A DNA stretch of 64,000 bases from Neckera pumila (Eukaryota > Streptophyta > Bryopsida > Hypnales > Neckeraceae): positions 22,008,545 through 22,072,544 of the forward strand of contig OZ018411.1 in assembly GCA_963969595.1 (NCBI GenBank). Reading direction: 5' to 3'. The notes below the pieces were generated by a model. That model was given only the letters and a program-made list of their open reading frames with translations, made no database searches and was not told the origin of the DNA. Both the position numbers and the translations under genes were made by a program. Numbering within the stretch: position 1 is the first letter of the stretch; each line of letters starts with the position of its first letter. Shown here piece after piece: positions 1 through 12,611 of the stretch.

Positions 1-26
1 TAATACATTATTGCAATCAATAACTT

Positions 27-664
27 ATTTTGGATTTTGAAGTGAGAAGACAATTCTTTATATACACATGGGGTGGTAGGAGGTGGAACAATCCATGTGG
101 GATAAATAAATTAGAATTGGAAGTTCCTCAAGCACTCATAGTTAAGTCAAAAACAAAGAATTGTATTAAAAGTAGAATTTCATACCTCAGTTAGGCATAG
201 TAGAATAGCTTTTTTCGAAAAACTTTGAACTAAAAAAAGTTGGTGAATGAAGATAAGTTTCATGTCTGAAAATCCGTTTGGCACTTTGAATTTGCAATCA
301 AAAGTTATGGAAAAATTTGAGAGAAGACTTTTGAAAATGTTAAAGAAAATGTCCATTCCAACCCCTCTTTCAAATTTGTCCATAACTTTTGATTGCGGAT
401 TCAAAGTGCCAAACGGATTTTCAGACGTGAAACTTATCTTCATTCACCAACTTTTTTTAGTTCAAAGTTTTTCAAAAAAAGGTATTCTACTATGCCTAAC
501 TGAGGTATGAAATTTAACTTTTAATACAATTCTTTGTTTTTGACTTAACTATGAATGCTTGAGGAACTTCAAATTCTCATTTCTATATCCTACATGGGTT
601 GTTCTACCTCCTACCATCCTAAATGTATATATATAGCTTCTCTTCTCACTTGAAAACTCAAAAT
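27..664. repeat. Long foldback (hairpin) repeat
   Basis: The first half (about 27-325) reappears as its reverse complement in the second half (about 365-664), with only about 40 bases between the arms. Matching landmarks are the outer GTGAGAAGA/TCTTCTCAC, the inner TAGGCATAGTAGAATA/TATTCTACTATGCCTA, and CATAACTTTTGATTG near the loop. The two opposite-strand 87-residue open frames in it (180-443 and 247-510) look alike only because they read the two arms, so they are not genes. A diverged piece of the same repeat lies near 48655-48800. It is probably a foldback MITE; no clear target duplication was found. Confidence 0.8.
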
Positions 665-3387
665 ATAATTGTTTTTGGTATGAATGCAAAAAAGAAAAAG
701 AAAAGAAATGAACCAAGCATTTAGTTTGCATGCATACAAAAACATATTATATTTTGGGTTTCCAAAATACACAATGTATAGGTGTAGAGTACTGGATTTT
801 GTGTGTTTGGTTCAATAGGTCTAGAACTTCTTTTTTTTTTTAGTTTTTAATCTATCTTGTACATTTCCGTCGCTTGACTTATTGTAATTCTCTAACAAAA
901 TCGTCAAGTGTAGTATTAGCTAATGATGGTGTGGAATATACCACACCATTCTGACGGGGAGAAGGCAGCCCACCACTCTACTACTAAATGTCATGAGCAT
1001 TTCAACTTCATAACAAGGGGAAAATGAATAATTTAAAATCATACAACAATTTGGATGTCTTTCATACACTTTCTACCATTTTATAGAAGATAGTCAAAGA
1101 TTTTTTGCAATGGGGTGAACAACAAGCAAGAAATCATATAAGCAATTCAAGTGGTATGAGATCAAGTATCTTTGAAGTAATTGTGAAGGCTTATTTCTAA
1201 TATGGACCATTAAAAGCTAGTTGTAATTTTCACAAATGGTGGCAATACTAGATGGTAGATAGTGTATAGAAAACATCAAACTTTTTTGTATGATATTCAA
1301 TTACATATGTGTATTTGCAATGGTGATAAAGTAGACTTCAGTGTGATTTCAACGCAATTTACAGTTCAAAATTCCGTTCATTTTTTAGCATACACCGGCC
1401 TCCAAATAAAATTTGTAAGGTTCCTATACCCAACTATACATCACCATAGCTTAACTCATGAAGGCCTTACAATGTTTTGACAATGGAGGTTTTTAATGAA
1501 TTGTCTTACTTTGATATTTTTTGGTACATAGATGTACTTGACATTTTGAATCTTGACCATTCAAAAGTAAGACTACTTTATCTCATATGCGTGGAACTAA
1601 TTGTGGAAAATATTTATCGTTGGATTTTTAAATGATTACAATTTTGTATGATCAACTTCGTAGGCAAAGGACATAGCTTTTGGGGAAATAAGAAGAATTA
1701 TAAGAAGAAAATTTGTATTGAAATCTATGGCAAATTTTGTATATTTAATTTTTTTAAATGAGAAATAAAAAACTCTTTTGAATTTGTACACATTTCCAAA
1801 CAGAAGGAGTAGAAGGCCAAAACTGACCATATTGGATCATACAAAATTTAAAAGAAATTATATGTATAAATTTTTTTTAATTTAACAATTAATATTAGCA
1901 TATTGTTGGAACATCTTAAGAAAAAATTAAAACCATTCTAATTATTTTTGTATTCTTAATTGCACCAAATTGAGCCTGGTACATTTAAAATTGATAAAAA
2001 TACAAATTTGAATTTCTTTTTTCGAGATCAATTTGTTTGTGCATAGTAATGACTACAAATGTCCCAAAGAATGTTTTTTTTCCATCCCTATTATTCCTTT
2101 CATTGTAAAAAAACTATGTTTGCTCCAATTTTTCTATTAGAGTACATTTCCTGAGTAGCTTTTTAAATACTTTTCACATTGAAATTTTGAGAATTGGACA
2201 GTGCAACAAGTTTTGTCAACTTATTACTCTACAAGTCCCTAGTATAAAATATTGAGATTTGTTTCAACCTACTGAGAATTTGCCATGGAAAATTTAAAGA
2301 GGTTTGTGTCCTTAGTCCTGGAGAGGTTAAAAAACTAAGTCTAGTTTAGGTGCGATCATAACTTCGGGTGCATTTGGGTTTTGATGAGAGATGCTCTTAC
2401 GATTTCTTGTACATTTCTGTTTTTCCATCCAATGCCTGGAGTTTGAGGTGGAGTGCTAATAAGAATTTCTATAACTCATTAAACTTTTTCTAATGTTTGA
2501 AAGTACAAACCTATTTTACTGGAAATGAGTGGCATTCTGGGGAGATTGAATCTCATTGCCCCATATCTGAAACTAGCACTGCTGGAGGTTTGGTGTTTGA
2601 TCCTTCATCAAAACATGTGAATAAATTTTTTGTTGATGGTTTCATGTTTTGATTATTTTATGGATATGAACTTTGAAATTATGGTATTTTTATGATAATT
2701 ATCTAGTTATGAGAAGATTATCAAGTTCTCCTCTTTGCCCCATAACATCTTTTTTATGATTGTAACTCAAGAATGCTGTATTATAGAATCCGTGGGTGTA
2801 GTTTGAAATTATGGTATTTTTTGATAATAGAGTTGATCGTAAAGTATGTGCAATGAAGGATTAGGAGTTGGAATTTGAAAAAAAAAACATAGAACAAAAC
2901 TCCTTGAAGCACCTAAACTAGGGTCTGATAGAGTTTTGTGATGTGTTTCTTTTAAATTATTTTGATTAAACCTTCCTCACACCCCTGTTTAAAACTAGGG
3001 TTTCCTTTACGATTAACTCTAATGATCTAATTAAATATTGTTGTGGATAGACCTAACTCCAGTGTACTACTGCATTTTGGAGCTATAATTTCTACAATGA
3101 TTTGTGCAATATTCAGCTATTGTTTCATTCATCCAATTGCCCATATTCATCCATTTGGCCATCCATAATTTCAACTAATCCACAAATTCATCCATAACAT
3201 CAATATCCAAAAAATCATCCATAACATCACTATCCAAAAATTCAAACCATTCTAATTGATTTCATCCAAATATGTAATGATATTCATCCAACTATATAAT
3301 GAAGTTCATGCAATTGTTCAATAGAAATCATTCAAAATCGACCAAAATTCATCCACATTGCTCCCAATGAAATGAATTTAGCTGGGG
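665..3387. other. AT-rich intergenic stretch
   Basis: No coding region or complete repeat is recognisable here. It holds a short near-palindrome at about 926-949 (ATGGTGTGG...CCACACCAT) and, at 3120-3360, an irregular run of TTCATCCA/CCATAACAT-type words without a clean period. The short open frames look random. Confidence 0.5.
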
Positions 3388-6300
3388 CTAAAGATAAATT
3401 AGGCCCCTTTCACCGCTGCATGGCCAGAAGTATGCGACAACCTGAAAAGTAGAAAGTAAACAAAGTATAAACATTACAAAGGCAGTGTTCGTTGAACGTT
3501 GGACAAATAGGACCTTGAAGACTATCGCAGCACCAGCTGAGAAGCCTAAACTGAGACATATAATGGCCACCATCAGAGACGTTCGCGAGTGCCCGAGGTA
3601 AAATCGCAGCCGCCACAGATCGACTTTTAAGGATGCGCCTCTGTACGGGAATGTTGCCAAAATACCAAATACAAGGGACTGTAAAGAAAACGTAAATGCA
3701 CCTACATTGGCAAACGAAACTGAGTACTCTGTTGAAGAAGACAACTTTGGCAAGCCATTGCACACAATGTAGTGACTCTTTTCAAAGATGAAAAGTCCAT
3801 TGAAAAGCAAATAGAGTCACATACGTGTACGTAGAGTTCTACATCAGATTGAAAACTAGATAATTTTGTACAATTTATAATCAACAACCGTATGCAAGTA
3901 CTCAGTATTATTTGATCTGCTTCTTTGAACTTCAATAATCTGTCCAATATATTAATAAAGCTTGCATGTTCTGATATTCGACGAGGAATTTTTCTTCATG
4001 TACCTTCTCCCACATATAATCTTCAATGTTAGGAATGCTTAGCTTTGTCAGTCTGGATTCTTTTAATATTGTTGGTGCAACAGATTGTTTGGATGGTACC
4101 AGCTCCAAAAATTGTCTTTACTCTGTGGTGACACAACTTTTTCTGGTTGTAGATTTCCAGTCAAAAAGAAACAATTCTTAGAAAACTTCATAGCTATCAT
4201 GTTGTTTGGAGTAGTTGGTGTATTCATTTCTTTTGCAACTATCTCAACAGGTATGAAGGCTAACATTTGGAAGGTATCAATCTTTTTAGAGGGATAGAAC
4301 TTCTTATTTAGATTGTTTTTTCCACAAACATGGAGCCTAGTGGTTATTTTGTAAGTTAGGGCTTGATAGCTTATCCACACCAGCTATCTACAAATTCAAC
4401 ATCTCCCTAACTATATTTTCATATGTTTTTTTATCAATTGTGCACAATTTTCTCCTATATTGTATTGACTTTATGATGCGTGTATCTTGTCCATTGATCT
4501 TTCCGACTGTGTCGTGTTTTTTTCTATAATTCTATAATCTCACTGAGTTTTAGACTAATTGTTTGTTTTTATTTTCATATCTTTTAAGATTAGAAAAAAA
4601 TTTGTCTCTATGTTCTATTTTTTAAAAACTAATTCATTTACATAGTATAAACCAAAAGTTGAATGATACGATTGATAATAAAATTTGAAGTAACTGTATA
4701 ATTCGGCTTATATTTGAATTTCAATTCAACATTTTGTTTTACCAAACTAATATTTTTATATTTTTTATAGGTAGATTTGTACATTTGTAGTGTAGCAATT
4801 TTATATAGGTTTGTACAATTTGTGGAAAAATTTGTATTTGATATATTATTTTTGATTTGTCAAAATAGTTAAATTGTAAACTATATATACATATATATTA
4901 TGGCAAACTTAGATAAAAACTGGAATTTTATTATCTCCAAAGAAATATGAGTTACAATATTCTTATTTGATTTTGTTGTATAGTTAATGACAATATATTC
5001 AATCATCAACAAATTTATAAATAAATGTAGTGCGTCATTTAAAGACTTAACATTCCCAAAGTATGTCAAATTTGATCAATGGAATGAAATGGATTGTTTT
5101 GAATTATTTATATAATAGAGTAGATTGAATTGAAGATCAATACATAGAAAAAAATGTCAATAAGTACAATTGTTGCTGAACTGTGGGGTGACTTTTCTAC
5201 AATTAAGCAAATATCAAATTACTTAAAAAAACAATTTTTTTGTCTGGAATAAGAAATAGAGTATATGATATTTAAATTTTTTGATACATAACTTAATAAT
5301 AAAACGTTGTATATAGCTTTTGAAAATAGTATATTTGGAGTAATTGAAGTTTTAGATGGTTTATATGTCAACTAGAATAAAGGAAAATAATATTTTAGAT
5401 TTAAATTAATAGTATGAAGACAATAATTATAAAATTTGAAACAAAACAAAAATTTATAAAATGTGAAATAAAAACAATATAAGCATTAAAGTAAATAGTC
5501 TAGACAATTCACAAATTAATCAATGTACACCTAATATTCAATTTAAAGATCCCATTAAAATCAATAACTCTTATAATATAAATCACATAATGAAAAAATC
5601 TGAAATGATATAAAGGTCAATTTAAATGAATGAAAAAATTGCAAATTTCATAAAAATCTGTTTCAAAATAATATAGAAATAATAGAAAATTCAATGTTTT
5701 CAAATTGGAAAATAATAATGAAATCAATACAAATACTATTCACACTGAAATTGAAATTAACGAAAATGATTTTCTAAATTCTAATGGCAAAAATGATATG
5801 CAATTTAGAAGTTGATATTATATCAATAGAAACAAAATACAATTTTTATTTCGAAATATTTTCTAAATGGTTTTTAAAATAGAATTTTTGAAACTAAAGC
5901 AAATTACTTTAAATAGTGTATTGATGTGTAATCAAGGTTTTTTTATGAATATAAAATTCTACAAGATTATGACAAAACATCATAAGTTACACTTAGTGAA
6001 AATAATTCATTTGTTGCACCTAATGAAAATATCATTCTACAAAAATCTTTGAAGATAAACATAGCAAAAAAATCAATTTTGCAACATTGTTTTTCAGTCA
6101 TCTGCAAAATGAGAAAAATACATAATAGTTTTTTTTATTATAAATTAGCAAAAGAATAATATTGCATAAAAGTCATGCTTTTCCTAAAAGTTTTTTGAAC
6201 ATTTTTAGCAAAGTGACTTAAAATTTCTAATCACACATTTTTTATTTTTCTTCACTAAACTCTCAACAACACTTACAATCAACTAATGCAAATAGTTTCA

Positions 6301-8377
6301 ATACTTGCCAACAAAAATGAAATCATCTTTATCAATTTTTCTTCTATTTTTTTTTAAGTTTTTGTTAAATTTCCCCTCTATTTAGTAATTACTACTAACT
6401 CTAGAGGATTATTGTCCTTTTGGAAGACACAATTGAATTTAGGCAAGTTCCTATGACCTCAATTTTTTTTGAAACTTTTTTGAATTTTTTTCATAAAATA
6501 GAATAACTTATTAGCTTTGTATGATTATAGTTTTTATTTCAATTGGCGCCCAAGTGCAAAATTACTGCACAAAAGCCCAAAGCTTTTATTCATTCTATTT
6601 GGATTAAAGTAGAGCCACCTATTCCAAACCAATGATCCATTCCCGACCTATAGGTATTTTTGACCAAGCTTAGAATGTTTTTTTTTTTCTTTTCAAGGTT
6701 GGAACTAATAAATACATGACACATGTCCCAAGTTGTGAAAAAAAAAGTAGGAAATAATGATTAGAAAAAAAGTTCTTGAATGATCGGAATTGGAAGAGTC
6801 TACAAATTGGCCATGGGTCTCCAACACTTTTTGCCTCCCAAAATTCATAGTAATTTCAGATCAAGAGACTATCAAATTTTTTGCAATCCTTGTCAATTCT
6901 ATCGATGTAACTCTGAAAAATATTTGTTTTGCCTTCACTACTTCAGATCATGTTGGAATTCTTTCTTTAGTCAGCTATGGGTGGTTCAATCTTAATGGTG
7001 TGAAATTTTTGAACAAGCTTATTGTTCAGGCAGTTTGAGTATCTTTTTCAAAAAATAACTTATAGGATTCATTTTTAAATGCAATTTTCACGATTTTTCA
7101 AATAAAAATGTTTGACAAGGTTACCATTAATTTGCTTGCTACAAGAATCAAATTGTTGGGATTATTGTGTATCACTCCCATCTTAGAGCTATATTAATGG
7201 TTTCGTTTTTCTTTTAATCCACTTAACAATTTAAAATAATGAACAATCAAGTGTGTTTATTTTAATTTTTTTCCTAGACTTTCAACTCAACTCCTTAGAA
7301 TTGAATTTTTTTAAAATTCAAAGTCCATAGTGCAAAAAAATTCCACAGATGACAATCAAAGTCATTTTAAATTATAGGCTAGTTTTTAATAAAGCTTCTT
7401 TTTACAACTTTGAGTGCTAATGTCTCTCAATCTATACAATCAAACTTCATGAAATTTTTACCACATAATCTCAAACAAGAAAAGTATAAAATCCTATCGT
7501 TAAATTCCAAAAAAAGTATTTTTTTGGTTTCTTGGATGAACACAACAGAAATGGCAGTAATGAGTGGCCTTTGACAGAATAATAGCCTTGCTCCTTTAAG
7601 GATTAATAAACTAATATTTTTGTTTACCTGAGACAGAGCGGGAAATCTCCCCACAAATCATGGAAAAAATTCAAGTCGTCTAAAATTTCTTCAAACAATA
7701 TTATTTTACTCAAACCCTCTTACATATCTTTACGACTTCAACATAGTAAGCCGAAGGTTGATACCAAAGAATGCAGAGAAAACGCATCTAGAATACAAAC
7801 TAAAGCTTTCTGATGGCGTAGTTTGATGTTGACCTGAAGTATGTGCAGGATTTGTTGCGATACTCCTGGTTTCAGCGCCAATCCTGACAGCAATTAACAC
7901 ACATGCAGTACATATGAGATTGATAAGCACCACTAGATTGGAAATCCAATACAATTACAAATCAAACCACCTGGAGTAAGCTCATTTCGGACTTTCCCCT
8001 TGTTAGTGATTATGAAGTCCTACTTTCATTCTGAACACAACATAACTATCAATGACTTGATGAAACAAACTGGATAACACATAGAAACGAACCAATGCCA
8101 AAGCCCACTCCGCACCTATTTCTGTGGTTTCCTTTGGAACCGGTGAGTATTGCTTATTACCGTAGCAACAGCAAAGTTGCCACACTGGGTTCAGAATGCA
8201 GTCGGAGAATCGCCCCTCGGCTTGCCCACTGCTAGAAAACGTGACAACAAAGAAATGTCGGCACTCTGTCTGTACACTTTTAACTTACGTTGTACAGGAT
8301 GAAGAAACAAGTATTTTTCCTTCGTATGCCGAGAGCGCACAAAAGAGTGAGAAGAAGCCAAGGAAGGGCGACAGCAT
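3388..8377 (-). CDS. Predicted four-exon small membrane protein, family unresolved
   Basis: The model is built by hand from four minus-strand exons: 8377-8289 (ATG start), 8231-8116, 7932-7834 and 3728-3388 (stop TAG). Donors and acceptors are GT/AG and all three junctions keep the frame. The coding total is 645 nt, or 214 residues. The protein starts with a signal-like hydrophobic segment (MLSPFLGFFSLFCALS), has a CCC motif, then a membrane segment (VLINLICTACVLIAV). The last exon adds about three more hydrophobic stretches (VGAFTFSLQSLVFGIL, SLMVAIICLSLGFSAGAAIV, FVMFILCLLSTFQVVAYF). The layout of TM1, a short loop with YSVSFANVGAF, then TM2-TM4 recalls CASP-like or DUF1218 four-helix proteins, but no family signature is decisive. 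The first intron is only 57 nt, so exon 1 is the weakest part. The last intron (3729-7833) is 4.1 kb and contains an old TTAA element. Confidence 0.35.
3729..6394. other. Intronic or intergenic AT-rich DNA
   Basis: This is very AT-rich sequence with long A and T runs, inside the proposed last intron of the membrane-protein model. The open frames at 4063-4380 and 4085-4297 overlap on opposite strands and show no recognisable domain. No complete repeat boundaries were found. Confidence 0.4.
6395..7606 (+). mobile_element. Old TTAA-type (piggyBac-like) MITE, size class I
   Basis: The left end CTAACTCTAGAGGATTATTG is a diverged form of the family start TTAACCCCTAAAGGACCATT, and the right end reads CTCCTTTAAGGATTAA. 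The interior follows the class I order: a GGCAAGTTCCTA...CCTCAAT block, TTGAAACTTTTTTG, CAATTGGCGCCCAAG, AATAACTTATAGGATTCATT and AATGGCAG near the right end. It is longer than the usual roughly 930 bp because about 300 bp of unrelated sequence (about 6600-7030) interrupts it. High divergence and a mutated left TTAA mark it as one of the oldest copies. It has no coding capacity. Confidence 0.6.
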
Positions 8378-8463
8378 TACGATGATCGACTACCAAATCC
8401 CATGCGGACAGTGCAAGAAGTGAGGTAGAAGACGGTGAGAAGCTGGAGAGCACTGACGGTAAC

Positions 8464-8886
8464 TCAGTAAGGCCCGGGGAGAGCTTTGGCGACGAGCATG
8501 AAGGTCACAGTGAAGCACCAGGGTCGATGGGCTGAAGCGGGCTTAAATGGGAAGATGTTCTCTTGAAGCTCCCCATTAACGTCAACTGACATTTTCCAGA
8601 GCTGTTTGAAGTCGGCAAACCTGGAGCTAAATTTCAGGACGGTGGCGCAGCTGAACTTCTTGTCAGTCGGTATGAAAGTTTCTCTTGCATGGGAGTCTGC
8701 TCTTAAAGCTACTCCATACCATTTATTGGTCCAAGATGACCCTAAACTTCCGGATGATGGTGGAAAGGTATCCAAACCGAATGGCATGGTTGCAAGATCG
8801 ATACCTGGCAAAGATGGGTTGTGTTTATCTGGCTTGAGAGCAACCTTTCTACCTAACGGAACCCTTGCAATGTGTTGTTCAACACC
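8464..8886 (-). pseudogene. Unidentified coding exon or gene relic
   Basis: The minus strand carries an open frame of about 140 codons ending at a stop at 8464, GC-rich and protein-like (for example GIDLATMPFGLDTFPPSSG, then SWTNKWYGVALRADSHA, then FKQLWKMSVDVNGE). It begins after a strong T-rich acceptor-like tract ending ...TACAAG at 8887. About 36 nt further upstream a short in-register stretch (KKFTLLGNAVSSYNG) runs straight on in sense. The 36 nt between them contain an in-frame TGA and are shorter than normal plant introns. No upstream exons could be found beyond 9000. It may be a terminal exon of a gene, or a captured or decayed fragment. The product is not recognised. Confidence 0.35.
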
Positions 8887-9921
8887 CTTGTATCAAAAGA
8901 AAAAAAGAAAAAGAGAACTACCATTATAAGAGCTGACTGCATTTCCGAGGAGAGTAAACTTCTTTAAGGGGAAGAAACAATTTCCAGCAAAAATTTTTGG
9001 AGGAAGAAAAACGAATTGGCATCTAACCCAAGTCGTTTCACATTTTTTGGACTTGTGTGAAATTAGTTACAAATTTTTGAAGTTGAAACATATTAGTCAC
9101 TAAAAGCAACCACCTCCTAAAATGTACACTAATGGTACATTGAATCATTAAAGTGTAATATACAATTTTTTGTGTGCCTTTGTATCATGATTGCTCTAGA
9201 ACACAGTCACTTTTACAGCAGACTACCTTAGTGTATGGTTTGGGAAATGGAGTTGGAAATTCCTTTATGGTTGTATGGTTGATTTACCTTCCAAAAAAGA
9301 TACTCAAACCACAGATCAACTTGCAAAGTATTTGGTCTTCTTCTAACTCGTTGCTCTTATTTGAATTTTGTCTATGAAAACAGTTTTAAAAAATTTGAGC
9401 TTACTCAATGATATAAAGTCTATCAAGTCTAGTTTTTGCTCTATTTTGGAATTATGAAAGCTTAGAGAAACTAAAATCAATAACCATGGTCTAACAATTC
9501 TGTAATTATAAAAAGACATGAGAAAATGCTTTGTCCTTACATGATCTTCTACTCTATTATAAGCCTATGGAGAAGTTTTCAAATTTTTGGAGCCGATTTT
9601 GATTTGAATTACAAGTCTTTGTTTTTGCTTAAAAAATCCACAGTGGTTTCAATTGATCACAAAAAATTGCATATTACACTTTAATGATTCTTAGTTGTAG
9701 TGGAAATGCAATACCATTTAATTACAAAAAATAAATATGATAATTTCCATTCATAAATAGTCACAAAATGAAAAAATAGTTGTAAATTATTTGATCTTTG
9801 AAACTTGTTGCATTGTATTGTGTGTATTGACTACGGTTGGTTTGTTTACTCAAAATTTAGGACTAGGGTGTTCAAAAATCCAAGTTTACAAGATGAGATA
9901 GGTAGGTAGATTTTATACAAC
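8887..9921. other. Repeat fragment and AT-rich DNA
   Basis: Positions about 8990-9150 match in order the stretch 24230-24390 (GGCATCTAACCCAAGT, GAAATTAGTTAC, ACCACCTCCTAAAATGTAC), so this is a broken piece of the same AGGTAGG-ended repeat family. The rest (9150-9921) is AT-rich with no supported gene. Confidence 0.45.
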
Positions 9922-11761
9922 TTAACCCCTGAAGGACCAAGTTGCATTTTTGGCTACATAGCAATTTTAGGCAGGTTGGTGTGAATCACAATCTATACAT
10001 TTTAGGATGAAAACTTTAATTATAGGTGTGGTGGAGGAATTTCTTTCATGTGCACTAAATTTCTTGATAGTTGGAATTATGAGTCAAAAGTTAATTTTTT
10101 TTGTAAATAGGCAGTTCAGACAAATACAAAAAAATTGCTTTTTTCATAAACAAAAATTTGAACTTGGTTTTCAAAATTTATATATACATAGAAAGCTTTG
10201 AATCAATCCATTTTGATCAATGAGATGAAAGTTATGAGGAATTTTAGTTTGAGGGCAATTATGGATTCTCTACAATAAAATAAATTTTGAAGTCATTTGT
10301 TTAAGTCAATTTTCAATATTTTTGGAAGAAAATAAAATCATAGGATGTGGATTGTTTATTACAAAATTAAAACCATACGAATTGGCACTTTTCAATTTCA
10401 TAATTAAATTTTCAACAATTTGGTATTTTTAGTCATCCTCTATTTCTTTCTATTTACTATTTTTTTCCTATATGTTTTAGAATTTCAATTGATGTGAAAA
10501 TTTTTGAGCATGTGGCCAACTTGTCTAGGAAAAAGTATTTAAAGAAGTACCACCATTTTGGACATTTTTTCATAGAAAAGTGAACTTGTGAAGTGCAGCT
10601 GCCTTGTTTTTTATAGGGCTGAAAATATGATTTTAGTGAACTTGGCATTTAAAGGATCAAGGCCTTTTTTTGCCAAAAAACATTAAAAACTGCCATTTCT
10701 ATAGCAAAGAGTTAAAAAAAATTAAACGTGTTTATTTCTCACATCTAACCATAGGATAATACACCTAACCAATATAAAATAAGTATAGAAAAAATTTCAG
10801 AATTTTTGACCGCACAAATTGCAAGATATTAGCATTTACAGTGAAAAAAACAAGTTTTTCAATACATTGCGGGACTAGATTTTTTGACTTTCAACATTTT
10901 TAACATAAAATTTTTGCACTACAAAGTTTTGAGCTTTAAATCTTTGTAGTGGAGAATTGAGTTGAGAATCTAGGAAAACAAAATTTATAAAAACTTAATT
11001 TTCATTCTTAAAAAAATTGTTAAGTAAAAGTAAGTACAAGGTAGAAAGAAAATCTAAAATATTAATATATTTTAGATGGAATTAAAATGCACTAATTCCA
11101 ATGGTGAAATTTTTCTAGCAAGTAAACTAAACCATGCAAAAAAAAATTGAAAAATCTGAAAAATTGCATTCAGAAATGAATCGTACGAGTTTTTATCTCC
11201 AAAAAGATACTCTAATTGCCCGAAAAACAAGAACGTCCATAACTTTCTCATAACAAATCCAAATGAAACGAATCAAAGCTTTCTAGATAGACAAAAATAT
11301 AATCTTTGAGAAAAAAAACTAAAAAGAATTTGCAAATTTGTTTTGCTGCCTGCGTTGCCCCCAATCCCTTGTTTTGAGCTAATTTGGTCATAGCTTTTTT
11401 TCCCAGGCACCGATTGTAAGAAAATTATATTCCCATGAAGCTAAATCAGCTTTTCTACCTCCAAAAAAGGTTTAAGAAAATCAAAAGAAATTTTCAGCCT
11501 GTAAATACTTGCCCAAAAACACATTTGTTAACCGAAGGGACAATGGTCCTTTAGGGGTTAAATGCTTATATCTTGCAATCCAAGCAATGAAATATTTGAA
11601 TATTTTACCACATGTTCTCAAGTTAGCGTACTACAAGGTCCTACGGTTACATGTATGTGTTAAAACAAGCGTTTTTTTTCTAAAATTTAGTCTTGTACTA
11701 GAAATGGCAGTTTTGGAGCAGTTTGGGTGAATACATAGCCTCATGGAACTTTAGGGGTTAA
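9922..11761. mobile_element. TTAA-type MITE, size class II, split by a nested copy
   Basis: The left end is TTAACCCCTGAAGGACCAAG at 9922 and the right end is GGAACTTTAGGGGTTAA ending at 11761. The interior matches the class II copy at 20379-21315 in inverted orientation, for example TTGGCTACATAGCAATTTTAGGCAG and the AATGCTTATATCTTG block. At 10649 it is interrupted by a class I element that ends with TTAA at 11561, directly before ATGCTTATATC. Without the insert it is about 930 bp. No coding region. TTAA targets with CCC/GGG-starting ends are diagnostic of the piggyBac superfamily. Confidence 0.65.
10649..11561 (-). mobile_element. TTAA-type MITE, size class I, nested in a class II copy
   Basis: It runs from TTTAAAGGATCAAGGCC (the start is shortened by a few bases compared with TTAACCCCTAAAGGACC) to GGACAATGGTCCTTTAGGGGTTAA. 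The class I blocks appear in reverse order: AAACTGCCATTTCT, ACATCTAACCATAGGAT, CAAGATATTAGCATTTA, TAAGTAAAAGTAAGTACAAGG, then GCCCAAAAACACATTTG. About 10 terminal bases are missing on the left and an extra piece (GTTAACCGAAG) sits near the right end. It is non-coding and younger than the element around it. Confidence 0.65.
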
Positions 11762-12421
11762 AAATTCCATTTTCTTGGGTTATTTGTTCCACTTTTGTCA
11801 TGCATTGCTAAAATCATGTGTGTTTCATATTATTATATTTGTTTATTCTACCTTTGTGTTGTTATAATCACATGCGTCTAATTGCTCGAGCGCAATCAAC
11901 GTCATTTTGCATCATTTGGATGACTTCAAGATAGTGTCAATATTACTCATCAAATTCATGTTCTGTAATTTTCTTGAATGAATGTCGCTTGGGTGGTATT
12001 TAATAATTGCCTCATTGAGGTATAATTACTGATGATTTTCCTACGAACAAAGAAAATCACAAGATGCTCTAGAAATGAATCATAAGAAATTGTTATGTTA
12101 GTGTTCTTTAGCCACTTCTAGCTCTTAGCTTATAATCTAAACTTTATCCAAAAAAATGATATTTTTTGAATTTAAGCCCAAAAACAAAATGAGGGTTATC
12201 AATTGTAGTTCCTACTTCATATGAAAATTTCCCAAATTTTCCAAATTTAACAGCTTATTGCCATTTGCACTTTGGATCTATAACCACTACTATTAACTTT
12301 TAAATTATAAAATATGAATATGGGAATTTGGTTTACACTATGGTGTTCTATCCCTCAACAAAATCTTACATGTAGAAGAGATGTGACTTTGTCTTTGAAA
12401 TTATAAATAAATAATTTCTTT
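11762..12421. other. Gene-free AT-rich stretch
   Basis: I see no coding frame, RNA gene or bounded repeat here. Confidence 0.4.
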
Positions 12422-12611
12422 CATAACATTCAGTAGCATTGCCTTGCACTGTCTTGGCTCTACAATGTTGGGTGTGGAATATTCCACATCCAATAGTCCT
12501 TCATAGTAACTATTAAATAGGTGGAGGATGCAAACGTTGTTGGGTGTGGTATATTCCACTCCCAACATTGTAGAGCCAAGGCAATGGACACTAACGCTAC
12601 TGAATGTCATG
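12422..12611. mobile_element. Small foldback MITE (about 190 bp)
   Basis: The two halves are inverted copies. ACATTCAGTAGCATTGCC on the left pairs with the reverse complement of the right end (GCTACTGAATGT), and TTGGCTCTACAATGTTGGG pairs with CCCAACATTGTAGAGCCAA. The middle holds GTGTGGAATATTCCAC/GTGTGGTATATTCCAC, a motif also seen at 930-950. No target duplication is obvious and there is no coding capacity. The superfamily is not assigned. Confidence 0.7.

Noticed and set aside
180..510. Two similar 87-residue open frames on opposite strands
   Set aside because: They read the two arms of one hairpin repeat and have no domain; the similarity reflects the inverted repeat.
6780..7038. Overlapping plus-strand open frames inside the TTAA element at 6395
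   Set aside because: Part of it (FIVISDQETIKFF) looks protein-like and could be a retrotransposon scrap, but it is short, lacks a motif and two frames compete.
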